Assembly (NCBI GenBank): GCA_030340625.1
Contig: JAOPHQ010002284.1
Coordinates: 337,774-401,773 of the forward strand
Length of the DNA stretch: 64,000 nucleotides
Direction of reading: 5' to 3'
Source: Merluccius polli
Taxonomy: Eukaryota > Chordata > Actinopteri > Gadiformes > Merlucciidae
Under the pieces are notes generated by a model. The model worked only from the letters and a program-made list of their open reading frames with translations. It ran no database searches and was not told where the DNA came from. Below, in pieces: positions 29,125 to 40,507 of this stretch (positions are counted from its first letter, which is position 1; every line of letters begins with the position of its first letter). A program made the translations under genes and the position numbers.

Positions 29125-29809
29125 ATGAAGAAGACCATCAGCTTTTTCCCTGGAAGGATGAAGGTCTCTTTCAGGAAGGGTCCATCTGGCCATCTACGGC
29201 AGGACCCCTCTGATGAGGCCATGAGGATCAAAAATAATCCTGCGCTTCAGGACAGGTCTCCTGCTCGGAAACATGACCTTGTGAAGGTTGATGCCCTCAC
29301 TGTGGTCGTTCGGCGGGGTGGGGATGTGTCTGACCAACAGGAGCTGATGGGGGAGTATGTACTACAGTTTGGTAAATACAAGGGGAAATCATTCCGTTGG
29401 CTCCTGGAGAATAATGTTGGCTACATCATCTACCTCATCAAGAAGGTAGATGAGGAGGAGAGAGATGGACGCTTCAACCCCCAGGGACACAGCAAGGACA
29501 GCCTTCTCTCATTTCTCGAGTATGCCAGGAGCTTCCAGGAAATCGAAGACCTTCATAAGTACCTACTCTCCAGGCAGCCTGCAGCACCAGTGGCCTCAGA
29601 GGCCGACAATCTTGTTGGATTTGGAGCCAGGACCAAGGACACCTGGAGGCAGATCTGGGAGAGCAGGGCAGACGGATATGCTGCCTTCGTCTTAGGAGTC
29701 AAGTGCATCCAAAACAGCAAGATGTACAACCTGCAGCAGTACCTGCTCAAGCAGCCACCTGCAAAAGCCTCCACTACATCAGCTGCCTCCACACCTACAT
29801 CTACAACAG
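29125..29809 (+). CDS. Transposase gene copy 2, exon 1
   Basis: Open throughout, 228 codons plus one base. Relative to copy 3 it lacks 21 nt (7 residues) near its 3' end. The upstream ATG of copies 1 and 3 is ACG here, supporting the ATG at 29125. ExoX-C-like FGKYKGKSFRWLLEN is intact. Confidence 0.85.
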
Positions 29810-29897
29810 GTGAGCTCACACAAATATGCAAACTCGTGTTGTATGTGAACATTTAATGTACTTAACACATTATTAATGTTATTGTTTAATCTCCTAG

Positions 29898-29983
29898 CGA
29901 TGGAGGAGGATGAGGAGCTGGAGAGAGGGATGTTAAATATTTCTCCCTCTAAATTTGTCACTGAACTACGTAGGTGGATCTAA
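29898..29983 (+). CDS. Possible alternative terminal exon, copy 2
   Basis: Same acceptor, frame and stop as 21851-21936. Confidence 0.35.
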
Positions 29984-30077
29984 TTTATAGTAATAAGAGG
30001 AAGTTGTAAAAAAAAAAAAAAGTTTCTTTACACCCTTACTGTACATGATACAAGTCTAATGTTACCTGTGCTTTCAG

Positions 30078-30649
30078 GGCCAGAAGCAGCAGTCCCCATA
30101 GCCACAGCTGCGTCTCCAGCAACAGGTTTTTCGCCATCAGTGTGGAAGGAGGATTCTGTTTTCACCAGAATTCACCTGCCATTACTAGTTTGTTATTTTG
30201 GCCGTGTTCTGGCCTGTTTTGATGTGTGTGTTCTTTTATTCTATAAAAGGTCTGACATGTCAGCGATGAGGGTGAGTGTTCACGAGTTCTCTTTTTGCAT
30301 GCTTGTTGCAGTGGTGGTTCAAGGGTTTGGCATGGAAATGAACATGTGAGCAAGAGAGCAGGAATAACACTTGATTTCTTTTAACAGTGAGGAGTAAACC
30401 AACAGCTGCTGCTACACGGTCAAAGTCCAGTATCACTGCTTCTCCTCTGCAAGGTTAATATACATGCACATACAGCCCATCTTTATTCACTGTGAAGATG
30501 ATTTCCAGTTTTGTGACGTTTCCTTTTTGTTTTTGTTCTTTTCTGTTTCACTACCTCCGTTCCAGTGAAGACCCCTCTCCCAATACCTCCTCAGCTGCTC
30601 GCTTTGGCTCCATCCTTGACATCATTGCCTGTTGTTTCAAATGAACAAA
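30078..30649 (+). CDS. Transposase gene copy 2, exons 2-4 (linker)
   Basis: Segments 30078-30125 (48 nt, one codon longer than copy 1), 30388-30453 and 30566-30649. The exon 2 donor here is a strong CAG/GT, which is how the boundary was recognised. Confidence 0.65.
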
Positions 30650-30840
30650 GTATGACATTTCATTTTATTTTAATTGTCCACATCCTATAATACAATATGT
30701 ATCCCATGTTGATGGCTCCATTTTGGTCCAAACCTTTGCCTCAATGTTTGCACTGCTGTCATATGATGAGGACCTGTCCTATTGACATTATCTGTTCATC
30801 GTGTAATGACTCCCTCACTCTTCCGTTTTGTGTTATGCAG

Positions 30841-31993
30841 CTCTGCCACACCCTACCTCTCATCCGGTACAGCCTGCAGTCTCTGCTCAGCCTGCAGCCT
30901 CTCACCCGTCACCTCCTGTTCATCCTGCAGCCACTGCCCCCAGCTACGACCATGATGTCAGCTCCTGGAATTGCTCTCACCATCAAAGAGTATGGATGAA
31001 GACAGAGATGGAGGCGATGGGGCTATGGCCAGGGTCCCGACCGGTCCGACATCTGGGGAACATGATCTCCTTGTGGCGACATCCACCTCAGCCCGAGCTC
31101 ATAAACACCACCTCTGAGCTGCCGTCACCCAACTACTTTCAGCTCCATCCATTTTTCATTTGGAAGCCAGAGCATGACCTGATGGAGAGGGTGAGGAACA
31201 ATTACATCCTGCCTTGCTTCTACGGCTGTCCCAACCCCCAGGTTGCCTCCTCTGGTGTGGGGAGGCCTCGGGTGATAGTTGGCATAAGCGGCCAGTACTA
31301 CATATTGGCCTCCCGTCTGGGCTGCAAGGTATGCAGACGGCACTGGTTTGCAGACAAGCCGCAGTGGGTGGACATGCTGCCGAAGCGATTTCAGAACATC
31401 TTGCCAGCCTTCATCACCCATAAGAAGGCAATCTGCAAGACTGTGATGGATGAGCTGAGACGCAGCGGCAAGTCACCGAATGACATGGCCAACCAGATTA
31501 GGGAGATGCTGAATCTGAAATACGAAAGAGCCCACCTGGCCTACCTGCTCAGCGTGCAGAACACTAGGGATGCTGAAGCAGGGGTGTATGGACAGAGCAC
31601 CATCACTGGGTTTCTGAGACGCGAGGACTCACCTGCTCCATTTAGGGAGTATGAAGATGCAGATGGCTGGTATGGAGTGTCTGTGACTTCACACTACCTG
31701 ACAGAGTGCCTCCTCCAAGAGTACCAGCGGCAAGAGCTAGCTCTCACACTCCTGCTACAGGGTACCTTTGGACAGGTCTTCAGGTCCGACCACACTCGCA
31801 GAGTGGCAAGTAAGGTCACATTTTCATCTGGCACTATGTCATCCTATGCCATTATGAATGAGAACTGGATGATCCTGTCCTGGGTGATGCTGCAGTCAGA
31901 GGGTGACCAGCGCCTGGAGCCTATGTACGAGGGGCTGGCTCACCGCTACAGTTCTGCTGGAATAGAGAAGGCCAAGTACCAGTGGGTGGACAG
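30841..31993 (+). CDS. Transposase gene copy 2, exon 5
   Basis: Same length and frame as copy 1. Zinc ribbon and SDHTRRV motif present; a few substitutions (for example Phe for Leu after SKV). Confidence 0.85.
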
Positions 31994-32155
31994 GTATGAA
32001 TCACAATAAATCATAACTAGTTTAAGTACTTATTTTACATACATCTGATTCATAATTATTCAGATATGTAATGGAAACATAATGCTGACACCATTCACTT
32101 ACATTTTTCCATTAATAATTTCACATTTCTATTTTCTCTTCATGTCCAAACACAG

Positions 32156-33262
32156 AGACTGCTGTGCTGCTTTCAGAGTCCCAGACTCAAAGCCTTGGGA
32201 GCACCTCTTGTGGGATTCCTGGAGGACCACAGATGCTGTTGTGGCAGAGGTGACCTCCGGGAACTTGGCCAACACCTGTGCCTCACGGAGCAAGTTCAAC
32301 AACGACATAGTTGTCAGACTTGTTCCACTGCATGCGGCGGTTCACCAGGGAGTGTGTCTCGGAGCATCATCCACTCTACAGCTCCTTCTGCAAGTTTCTC
32401 TCTGCAGTCTTCACTGTAGTAGACCAGAGTGACCTGGAGAAGCTGAAGGAAGCGTACACCTTCTGTAGGATTGCTCCTGCCATTCCAACCAAGCAGCACA
32501 TCAGGGAGCACTGCAGGACAAAGGTGCCACATCCGAGGGAACTGGTGCAGAGAGTCGAACAGGTCTTCCACCATTTCCACCTGGCTAAGGACCCCAACGA
32601 CGTGCTCCTCTTCAAAGCCGTCCATGCTGAAGGTCTGGAGGATCCAGCGTGTGCACATCCTGAGAGGCTGCCTGAGTGACCCGGAAGTGGAGGATGGGAT
32701 CCTCTATAGGTACGGCAGGACCCTGCAGCTGAATCACACCAAGGGCGAGGGGGCGGCTGTGCCTATCTGGATCCCTGTGAGGGGGACCTCCCAGCAGGAG
32801 GGCTTTCATTTCCACCAGGCTCGGTGGGTGACCGGTAACCAGGTCTCCACTGAGCTGTTCCAGGCCCAGGGTTTGACAGGAGTCGTGCGCTGGAACTTCC
32901 AGAGGCTGGTGGACTTAAAACAGCCTGACGTTGTCCTACCTGCTGTGTTTGACCCTGTGCTGATCATGGATCTGAACGTGGCATCAGTGAAAGTGACAGG
33001 GCAGGCCAAATATCCAGTGCTGCACGTGTCCAACAGGGACACAGGGGAGAGGTTTGGCCTCCAGTATCTAGAGCCAGTCTGTCGTCCAGTTCCCCTCAAC
33101 TGGGACAAACACAAGTCCCAAAAGAAAGTTCCTCCGGTGACTCCTGTAGCTCCAGAGACAGAACAGCAGTCCTGCCAGCAGTCCCCTGTCCAAGCTGTGG
33201 TGTTCCACTTCCCCGCTGCCCCTGTTGTTTCTTCTGAGGCCTTGGAGGGAGAAACCTCTGAG
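32156..33262 (+). CDS. Transposase gene copy 2, exon 6 (two frame lesions)
   Basis: Four bases shorter than copies 1 and 3: a 5-bp deletion near 32315 removes part of the KLDLF catalytic-region motif and shifts the frame, and one extra A in the run at 32614-32616 restores the original frame. The roughly 100 residues between are out of frame, so this copy should not make active transposase. Confidence 0.85.
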
Positions 33263-33342
33263 GTAAGTACTCGTATTCACTCCCTCACACTCTTCAGCTT
33301 TTTGATTATTGGCACTTTAAGCTAATACGCCCTCTGTTTCAG

Positions 33343-33457
33343 GAGAAGATGGAAATGGGTGAGCTGGCATCCCTTTGTGCTGAAACCCATCCAGCCCCAC
33401 CAGCAAAGGCCCCAGCCTCACGGGATTCCTCCCCACAAGCTGCCCTGATGGATACAG
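33343..33457 (+). CDS. Transposase gene copy 2, exon 7
   Basis: 115 nt, same phases as copy 1. Confidence 0.75.
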
Positions 33458-33500
33458 GTAATTCAGATTATATCACACACATGCTTAATAGTGTAGCCAT

Positions 33501-33574
33501 TCTCTCTCTCTCACACACAGTCTCACTCACTCACTCACTCACTCACTTTTCTCTCTCTCTCACACACACACACA

Positions 33575-33619
<45 letters not shown>

Positions 33620-33725
33620 TTATTCACTCTCTCTTCTGTCTCTCTCTTACACACGCACGCACGCACGCGCGCGCACACACACACACACACACAAACACAA
33701 ACACACACACACACACACACACACA
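33501..33725. repeat. CT/CA microsatellite in intron 7, copy 2
   Basis: Homologous to 25463-25706, with a longer CT block and a shorter CA block. Confidence 0.9.
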
Positions 33726-33790
33726 TGGTTTAAACTAATGATTTGTCATTAAGGCTTTGTCATTAAAATAATTCTGTGCCTCTCTTTCAG

Positions 33791-34854
33791 ATCTAAAGAG
33801 CACTCCACCACTGCCCCCAAGAGCTTCTCCGCGAGCTGCCCGCACTGGCCCCATTAAGACTGGAGGTCTAATATTCGTGTTGGACCACAGCCGATGGACA
33901 GAGCCCATGAGAGCTGCCATCGATGGACTCCTGGCCAAGCATCATGGCAGGAAAGAAATCCTAAAGTGGGTGGATGCTGACTATGCTGCCCTGGTTCAAA
34001 GGTCATGCAGGGATCCCAACAGCCTCCTGCACCCCACCACCAGACAGCATATCTCGCGATACGTCAAGCATGTAGCTAAGCTCAAGAACGCTAGCACATC
34101 ATTAAACACCAGCCCGGAGAAGCTCCTGGAGACCCAGCAGCTGTGGCAGAGTCTGACTGCAGAAGAGGTCAGTGTCCCAGTCACAACTCTGCCACCTGCT
34201 GTGGTAAACCCCCCAGCAGTCAACCCTTCCCAGAGTGCCACCACTAACCAGGCAGAAATAGAAAGGGTGGTAAGGGAGGTCCTGGAAAAGACAGCCCAGC
34301 AGCAGCAGCAGCAGCAGCAGAAGAAGAAGAAGTTGACGAGGACCTGCCTCGCATGTGGCCAGCCTAAGTCCCGCTACCTTGGGGATGGATCATCCATCCA
34401 CTTTTTCCACCAGGCTGGAGAGGTGAGGTACTTCTTCTGCTCGAAAAAAGTCTACCAGACTTATGCAGGAGAAGGCCTCACCAATCCAAGGATGTCTTTT
34501 GAGGACTTTGCTGCCACTCCCTTCTACCAGCGGGAGCTGGAGTCATCAAAAGCGAGGGGGGCAGAGAGAAAGAGGGTCAAAGAGGAACGGAGCAAAATAA
34601 AAACTGAGCAGCACACCTTTGGCCGCCTTTGCCAGTTCTGCCACCAGCCCCTCAAACAAGGCCCCACAAGCCCACATATTCACACCACCTTCCCTGGGGT
34701 TACTGGCAAATATATATACTGCCCACAAAAAGTGTTGTCCCTGTACCGGACACAGGGGATGACCGACACCATGACCTGGAGGGACTTTCAACAGTCCAAA
34801 CATTATGGGGCTGAAAAGCAGAGGTGGACAGAGGAGGAGGGAGGGAGGGGCTAG
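33791..34854 (+). CDS. Transposase gene copy 2, exon 8
   Basis: Intact through both zinc modules to TAG at 34852-34854; one extra Lys codon after the polyglutamine run. Confidence 0.85.
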
Positions 34855-34863
34855 GCTTGTGTC

Positions 34864-35784
34864 TGTTACACCACGTCCGGCTACACGGTCCAACAATCCC
34901 ATCTAGTGGCAGCTTGTCGCCACTCATCATCATTCCCCCAACACACCTGTTGGCAATTGGCAATCACCATTCCCTATTTAAGCCAGGGTTCTCCAGCCAG
35001 CCGATGCCAGTTTGTGCTCTTGTTTACCAAACCTCTTACCAGTGATCCAGTACCTGTCTGTTACTGAACCCCGCCTGCCTGACTACCCGCCTGTTGCCAA
35101 ACCCCGCCTGCCTGACTACCCGCCTGTTGCCGAACCCTGTTGCCGAACCCTGTTGCCGAACCCTGCCTGCCTGACTACCCGCCTGTTGCTGAACCCTGTT
35201 GCTGAACCCTGCCTGCCTGACTACCCGCCTGTTGCCGAACCCCGCCTGCTGGACTACCCGCCTGTTGCCGAACCCCGCCTGCCTGACTACCCGCCTGTTG
35301 CCGAACCCCGCCTGCCTGACTACCCGCCTGTTGCCGAACCCCGCCTGCTGGACTACCCGCCTGTTGCCGAACCCCGCCTGCCTGACTACCCGCCTGTTGC
35401 CGAACCCCGCCTGCTGGACTACCCGCCTGTTGCCGAACCCCGCCTGCCTGACTACCCGCCTGTTGCCGAACCCCGCCTGCCTGACTACCCGCCTGTTGCC
35501 GAACCCCGCCTGCCTGACTACCCGCCTGTTGCTGAACCCTGTTGCCGAACCCTGCCTGACTGCCCGCCTGTTGCCGACCCATCGCCTGTCCGACTGCCCG
35601 CTTGTTGCCGACCCCTCGCCTGTCCGACTGCCTGCCTGATGCCGAACCCCTGCCTGCCCTATTACCGCGGGCCTAGCCTGGCCTGTTGCTATTTCCCTTT
35701 TGTGTAAATAAATTCCCTGTCTTTTCATCCCGTCTCCGCCTCCCTGTGTTCAGCGCTTGGGTCCACCCGTCCTGTTCCCTAACA
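34864..35784 (+). mobile_element. Solo LTR, copy 2
   Basis: 921 bp, same TGTTA and TAACA ends and GTGTC flanks (34859-34863, 35785-35789) as copy 1. Longer because its minisatellite (about 35068-35650) is expanded and dominated by GACTACC and GGACTACC units. AATAAA at 35707-35712. Confidence 0.85.
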
Positions 35785-36664
35785 GTGTCTGTATCTTTGC
35801 TATATCTGTATATTTGTTCTGTACATGTGTTTTTATTAATCAATTCAAACTAAAGCAAAGACATTGATATTGTCCTTATACAGAATATGCATACCTTATA
35901 TTATAATTGCAAAGGCAGTCAACATTAACCAAATAAGCAATGCATTTATATTACAAGTTAAGCTAAGCTTTTTACACTAAACAAATACACAGGTGTGTGT
36001 TGCACAAAGGCATTGATCATAGTTTATCCCCTCATCTTTTGTAGGAGAAATAATTAGTATTGATATAATGATGGTCTACATTTAAGGACCATAATATATA
36101 ATATACAATTGTTAGGAATACAATCCAGGCAATTCAACATTAGTTGAATTGCAACAGATTTGAACCGAGGTATCAAACAAAATTCTGAAATAAGTTGAAC
36201 ATTTCTATTGGCTGACTGAAGAACTGGCCAAAAATATGGACCTTATATTATAATTGCAAAGGCAGTCAACTTTAACTAAAAAAGCAATGCATTTATATTA
36301 CAAGTTAAGCTAGGCTTTTTACACTAAACATACATTAAACAAATACACAGGTGTGTGTTGCACAAAGGCATTGATCATAGTTTGTCCCCTCATCTTTTGT
36401 AGGAGAAATAATTAGTATTGATATAATGATGGTCTACATTTAAGGACCATAATATATAATATACAATTGTTAGGAATACAATCCAGGCAATTCAACATTA
36501 GTTGAATTTAACATTAGCTGAATTGCAACGGATTTGAACCGAGGTATCAAACAAAGTTCTGAAATAAGTTGAACATTTCTATTGGCTGACTGAAGAACCG
36601 GCCAAAAATATGGGTCCATCGACGTGATTGGCTGGAAGTTCGTTATAGCTATATTCGGCTGGCC
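35785..36664. other. Copy 2 3' non-coding region with ~347-bp duplication
   Basis: AT-rich; the CCTTATATTATAATTGCAAAGG block starts at 35894 and again at 36241. Right terminus ends ATATTCGGCTGGCC. No gene seen. Confidence 0.8.
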
Positions 36665-36707
36665 TTCGCGTGTAAAGCGAACGTGATAACCACTACACTA
36701 CAGAAAC
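36665..36707 (-). pseudogene. tRNA-Val (TAC) 5' half, beside transposon copy 2
   Basis: Begins with TTCGCG next to the transposon end and carries anticodon TAC. The following spacer is the kind found after class U1, so this half does not belong to the C3-context half at 20144-20179. Confidence 0.9.
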
Positions 36708-36835
36708 AGCGGTATGGCTGCACTTTGCCTAAAAATGTCACGCTTTCAGTAGACATCTACTTTTCTCGTTTTTAGCAGTTGTATGAATTCTTAAACGACC
36801 CAAATTTCTGGAGGTGCAGGAAGATGTATTGCGCA

Positions 36836-36908
36836 GTTTCTGTAGTGTAGTGGTTATCACGTTCGCTTAACACGCGAAAGGGCTCCGGTTCAAAACCAGA
36901 CAGAAACA
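36836..36908 (+). tRNA. tRNA-Val (AAC) class A3 variant
   Basis: C32T in the anticodon loop (TTAACAC) and a C51-A63 T-stem mismatch (CCAGA). Confidence 0.75.
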
Positions 36909-37033
36909 TTGGGAATTTGATGCACTTTTAGAACATTAACGTGATTGTAGATGTTGATATGATATCAAACAAGGAAAGCGAAAACTTGCATTGACATCAG
37001 GAAAGTAACAATGAGTTTCGATCTCAAATAAAA

Positions 37034-37071
37034 GCGTAAAGCGAATGAGATAACCACTACACTACAGAAAC
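37034..37071 (-). pseudogene. tRNA-Val class U2, 5' half only
   Basis: About 50 bp covering the acceptor 3' strand and T arm are deleted relative to 19717-19789; the remaining half keeps TAC. Confidence 0.85.
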
Positions 37072-37199
37072 AGCTGGATGGCTGTACTTTGCCTAATAAT
37101 TTCGAGCTTTCAGTAGCCATCTAATTTTCTCGTTTTTAGCAGCTATATGAATTCTTAAATGACCCAAATTTCTGGAGGCGCAGGAAGCTGCGTTGTGCA

Positions 37200-37272
37200 G
37201 TTTCTGTAGTGTAGTGGTTATCACGTTCGGCTAACACGCGAATGGTCCCCTGTTTGAATCCGGGCAGAAACA
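37200..37272 (+). tRNA. tRNA-Val (AAC) class A4
   Basis: A4 copy. Confidence 0.65.
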
Positions 37273-37425
37273 TATGGATTTTGATACATTTTTAGAATTT
37301 TTGAGAAGGGAAAGCCATTTGTATCTAGTAGATGTTGATATGATATCAAAGAAGGAAAGCGAAAACTTGCCTTGACATCAGGAAAGTAACAATGAGTTCC
37401 GATCTCACCAGCTATCAGACCCAAA

Positions 37426-37498
37426 TGTTTCTGCCCGGTTTCGAACCGGGGACCTTTCGCGTGTGAGGCAAACGTGATAACCACTACACTACAGAAAC
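37426..37498 (-). tRNA. tRNA-Val (CAC) class C4
   Basis: Sits in the C3 position and spacer context but has canonical G18 G19. Confidence 0.93.
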
Positions 37499-37626
37499 AG
37501 CTGTAGATTTGTACTTTGCCTGAAAATGTCGTACTTTCAGCAGACATCTACTTTTCTCATTTTTAGCCGCTGTATGAATTCTTAAACGACCCAAATTTCT
37601 GGAGGTGCAGGAAGCTGCATTGTGCA

Positions 37627-37699
37627 GTTTCTGTAGTGTTGCGGTTATCACGTTCGCCTAACACGCGAAAGGGCTCCGGTTCAAAACCGGGCAGAAACA
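37627..37699 (+). tRNA. tRNA-Val (AAC) class A3b
   Basis: A3b copy. Confidence 0.75.
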
Positions 37700-37836
37700 T
37701 TGGGAATTTAATGCAATTTTATAACATTAACGTGATTGTAGATGTTGATATGATATCAAACAAGGAAAGCGAAAACTTGCATTGAAGTCAGGAAAGTAAC
37801 AATGAGTTCCGATCTCAACCAGCTATCTGACCCAAA

Positions 37837-37909
37837 TGTTTCTGCCCGGTTTCGAACCGGGGACCTTTCGCGTGTGAGGCAAACGTGATAACCACTACAC
37901 TACAGAAAC
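37837..37909 (-). tRNA. tRNA-Val (CAC) class C4
   Basis: Canonical C4. Confidence 0.95.
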
Positions 37910-38037
37910 AGCGGTATGGCTGTACTTTGCCTAAAAATGTCACGCTTTCAGTAGACATCTACTTTTCTCGTTTTTAGCAGCTGTATGAATTCTTAAATGA
38001 CCCAAATTTCTGGAGGTGCAGGAAGTTGCATTGCGCA

Positions 38038-38110
38038 GTTTCTGTAGTGTAGTGGTTATCACGTTTGCCTAACACGCGAAAGGTCCCCGGTTCGAAACCG
38101 GGCAGAAACT
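38038..38110 (+). tRNA. tRNA-Val (AAC) class A6
   Basis: A6 copy with T73. Confidence 0.88.
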
Positions 38111-38260
38111 TCAGGATTTGATACATTTTTAGAACATTAAAGGGAAAGCCATTTGTATCTAGCAGATTTTGACATGATATCAAACAAGGAAAGCGAAAAC
38201 TTGCATTGACATCAGGAAAGGATCAATAACTTCCGATCTCAAACAGCTATCATACCCAAA

Positions 38261-38333
38261 TGCTTCTGCCCGGTTTTGAACCAGGGACCTTTCGCGTGTA
38301 AAGCGAACGTGATAACCACTACACTACAGAAAC
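38261..38333 (-). tRNA. tRNA-Val (TAC) class U3
   Basis: U3 with a TTCAAAA T loop instead of TTCGAAA; otherwise intact. Confidence 0.9.
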
Positions 38334-38420
38334 AGCTGCGACTGTGTTCTACGCCTAAAAATCTCGTGCTTTCAGTAGACATCTAATTTTGGCGTTTTTA
38401 GCAGCTATATGAATTCTTAA

Positions 38421-38947
38421 AGGGGCACTTGGCAACTTTTTCAACTTAATAAACCCGTCTGGAAATCATTTGGATGGTTAAATGGTCTGTTCCGGTGTTA
38501 ACGGTGACTGTCCCCGCTCCCCCCGGCGCCCCCCGGTGGAAAACCAGCCTTGCAACTTTGGGACTACCGTCCCGGTAAATTGGAAATGGGAAGTATCGCG
38601 AGAAGCGAGAACGAGCGAGAAACACAAACTGCTTTACGGTAATTCAACGTAAACACACACGCCCCCCTCAATAACGGTTAATCACGCCGGCTATACATGT
38701 CAGTGTTCTATGATACAGTGTATAATGTATTACCCACCTCGGTAGACATCGCGCCACACGAAAAAACCCGGCAACAAATGCACATGAGCAGCGGTAGAAA
38801 GGGGGAGGAGGGTGCCGCAAGTGAGTTTTTTTTACGACAGTGTTGTGTAATATACGTCCCAGACCTGTAGGGGGAGCTCGTTGAGAAAACATGCGACCAC
38901 AAAAGTGAAAACCAGCGAAGAAATGGCCAGAGTTGCCAAGTGCCCCT
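38421..38947. mobile_element. TTAA-flanked MITE, copy 7
   Basis: 527 bp; TTAA at 38417-38420 and 38948-38951. Confidence 0.9.
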
Positions 38948-38992
38948 TTAAACGACCCAAATTTCTGGAGGTGCAGGAAGCTGCGTTGTGCA

Positions 38993-39065
38993 GTTTCTGT
39001 CGTGTAGTGGTTATCACCATTGCCTAATACGCGAATGGTCCCCTGTTTGAATCCGGGCAGAAACA
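38993..39065 (+). tRNA. tRNA-like, anticodon AAT in a Val body (class A5 variant)
   Basis: Loop CTAATAC gives anticodon AAT (Ile). Also A9C plus the usual A5 defects; likely a pseudogene. Confidence 0.6.
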
Positions 39066-39216
39066 TCTGGAATTTGATACATTTTTAGAACATTAACGGG
39101 AAGGCCATTTGTACCTAGTAAATGTTGACATGATATCAAACAAGAAAATCCAAAACCTGCATTGACATCAGGAAACGATCAATGAGTTCCGATCTCAACC
39201 AGCTATCAGACCCAAA

Positions 39217-39288
39217 TGTTTCTGCCGGTTTCGAACCTGGGAACTTTCGCATGTGAGGCAAACGTGATAACCACTACACTACAGAAAC
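39217..39288 (-). tRNA. tRNA-Val (CAC) class C1
   Basis: C1 copy, 72 nt. Confidence 0.72.
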
Positions 39289-39416
39289 AGCAGTATGGCA
39301 GTTCTTTGCCTAAAAATGTCACGCTTTCAGTAGACATCTACTTTTCTCGTTTTTAGCAGCTGTATGAATTCTTAAATGACCCAAATTTCTGGAGGTGCAG
39401 GAAGATGTATTGTGCA

Positions 39417-39489
39417 GTTTCTGTAGTGTAGTGGTTATCACGTTCGCCTAACACGCGAAAGGTCCCTGGTTCGAAACCGGGCAGAAACA
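39417..39489 (+). tRNA. tRNA-Val (AAC) class A1
   Basis: Canonical; counterpart of 19089-19161. Confidence 0.95.
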
Positions 39490-39633
39490 GTTGGAAATTG
39501 ATGCAATTTTAGAACTTTAACGTGAAAGCAATTGGGAGATGTTGACACGATATCAAACTAGGAAAGCCAAAATCTGCATTGACATCAGGAAAGGATCAAT
39601 GAGTTCCAATCTCAACCAGCTATCAGACCCAAT

Positions 39634-39706
39634 TGTTTCTGCCCGGTTACGAACCAGGGACCTTTCGCGTGTAAAGCGAATGTGATAACCACTACACTAC
39701 AGAAAC
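39634..39706 (-). tRNA. tRNA-Val (TAC) class U1
   Basis: Counterpart of 19306-19378. Confidence 0.82.
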
Positions 39707-39834
39707 AGCGGTATGGCTGTACTTTGCCTAAAAATGTCACGCTTTCAGTAGACATCTACTTTTCTCGTTTTTAGCAGTTGTATGAATTCTTAAACGACCC
39801 AAATTTCTGGAGGTGCAGGAAGATGTATTGCGCA

Positions 39835-39907
39835 GTTTCTGTAGTGTAGTGGTTATCACGTTCGCCTAACACGCGAAAGGGCTCCGGTTCAAAACCGGAA
39901 GGAAACA
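39835..39907 (+). tRNA. tRNA-Val (AAC) class A3, acceptor variant
   Basis: Same rare AGGAAAC acceptor strand as 19507-19579, a strong marker of the 20,328-bp duplication. Confidence 0.75.
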
Positions 39908-40044
39908 TTAGGAATTTGATGCACTTTTAGAACATTAACGTGATTGTAGATGTTGATATGATATCAAACAAGGAAAGCGAAAACTTGCATTGACATCAGG
40001 AAAGTAACAATGAGTTTCGATCTCAAATAGCTATCAGACCCAAA

Positions 40045-40117
40045 TGCTTCTGCCCGGTTTCGAACCAGGGACGTTTCGCGCGTGAAGCGAATGAGATAAC
40101 CACTACACTACAGAAAC
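40045..40117 (-). tRNA. tRNA-Val (CAC), class U2 body
   Basis: Loop TTCACGC gives CAC where its counterpart at 19717 has TAC: a single-base isoacceptor change. Confidence 0.8.
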
Positions 40118-40245
40118 AGCTGGATGGCTGTACTTTGCCTAATAATTTCGAGCTTTCAGTAGCCATCTAATTTTCTCGTTTTTAGCAGCTATATGAATTC
40201 TTAAATGACCCAAATTTCTGGAGGCGCAGGAAGCTGCGTTGTGCA

Positions 40246-40318
40246 GTTTCTGTAGTGTAGTGGTTATCACGTTCGGCTAACACGCGAATGGTCCCCTGTT
40301 TGAATCCGGGCAGAAACA
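40246..40318 (+). tRNA. tRNA-Val (AAC) class A4
   Basis: A4 copy. Confidence 0.65.
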
Positions 40319-40471
40319 TATGGATTTTGATACATTTTTAGAATTTTTTAGAAGGGAAAGCCATTTGTATCTAGTAGATGTTGATATGATATCAAACAAG
40401 GAAAGCGAAAACTTGCCTTGACATCAGGAAAGTAACAATGAGTTCCGATCTCACCAGCTATCAGACCCAAA

Positions 40472-40507
40472 TGTTTCTGCCCGGTTTCGAACCGGGGACC
40501 TTTCGCG
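40472..40507 (-). pseudogene. tRNA-Val (CAC) class C3, 3' half, split by transposon copy 3
   Basis: 36 nt ending in TTCGCG (40502-40507). With 53491-53527 it makes one complete 73-nt tRNA-Val(CAC), showing a simple insertion here. Confidence 0.95.
40502..40507. repeat. Left target-site duplication of transposon copy 3
   Basis: TTCGCG, repeated at 53485-53490. It corresponds to tRNA bases 38-43, the 3' strand of the anticodon stem plus the last loop base. Confidence 0.9.

Larger units (their letters stand above)
28582..36664 (+). mobile_element. Dada-like DNA transposon, copy 2
   Basis: About 8.1 kb, head to tail with copy 1. Left core AGCCGAATATAG begins at 28582 and may share GGCC with copy 1; right end at 36664 is followed by TTCGCG (36665-36670) and a tRNA 5' half. 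Lacks the 338-bp and 330-bp duplications of copy 1 and has its own duplication of about 347 bp near the right end. More diverged from copies 1 and 3 than they are from each other. Transposase exon 6 has two frame lesions. Confidence 0.85.
36665..40507. repeat. tRNA-Val array, block 2
   Basis: Sixteen tRNA genes or fragments and one MITE between transposon copies 2 and 3. From 39417 to 40507 it matches 19089-20179 at +20,328 for every gene. Confidence 0.95.
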
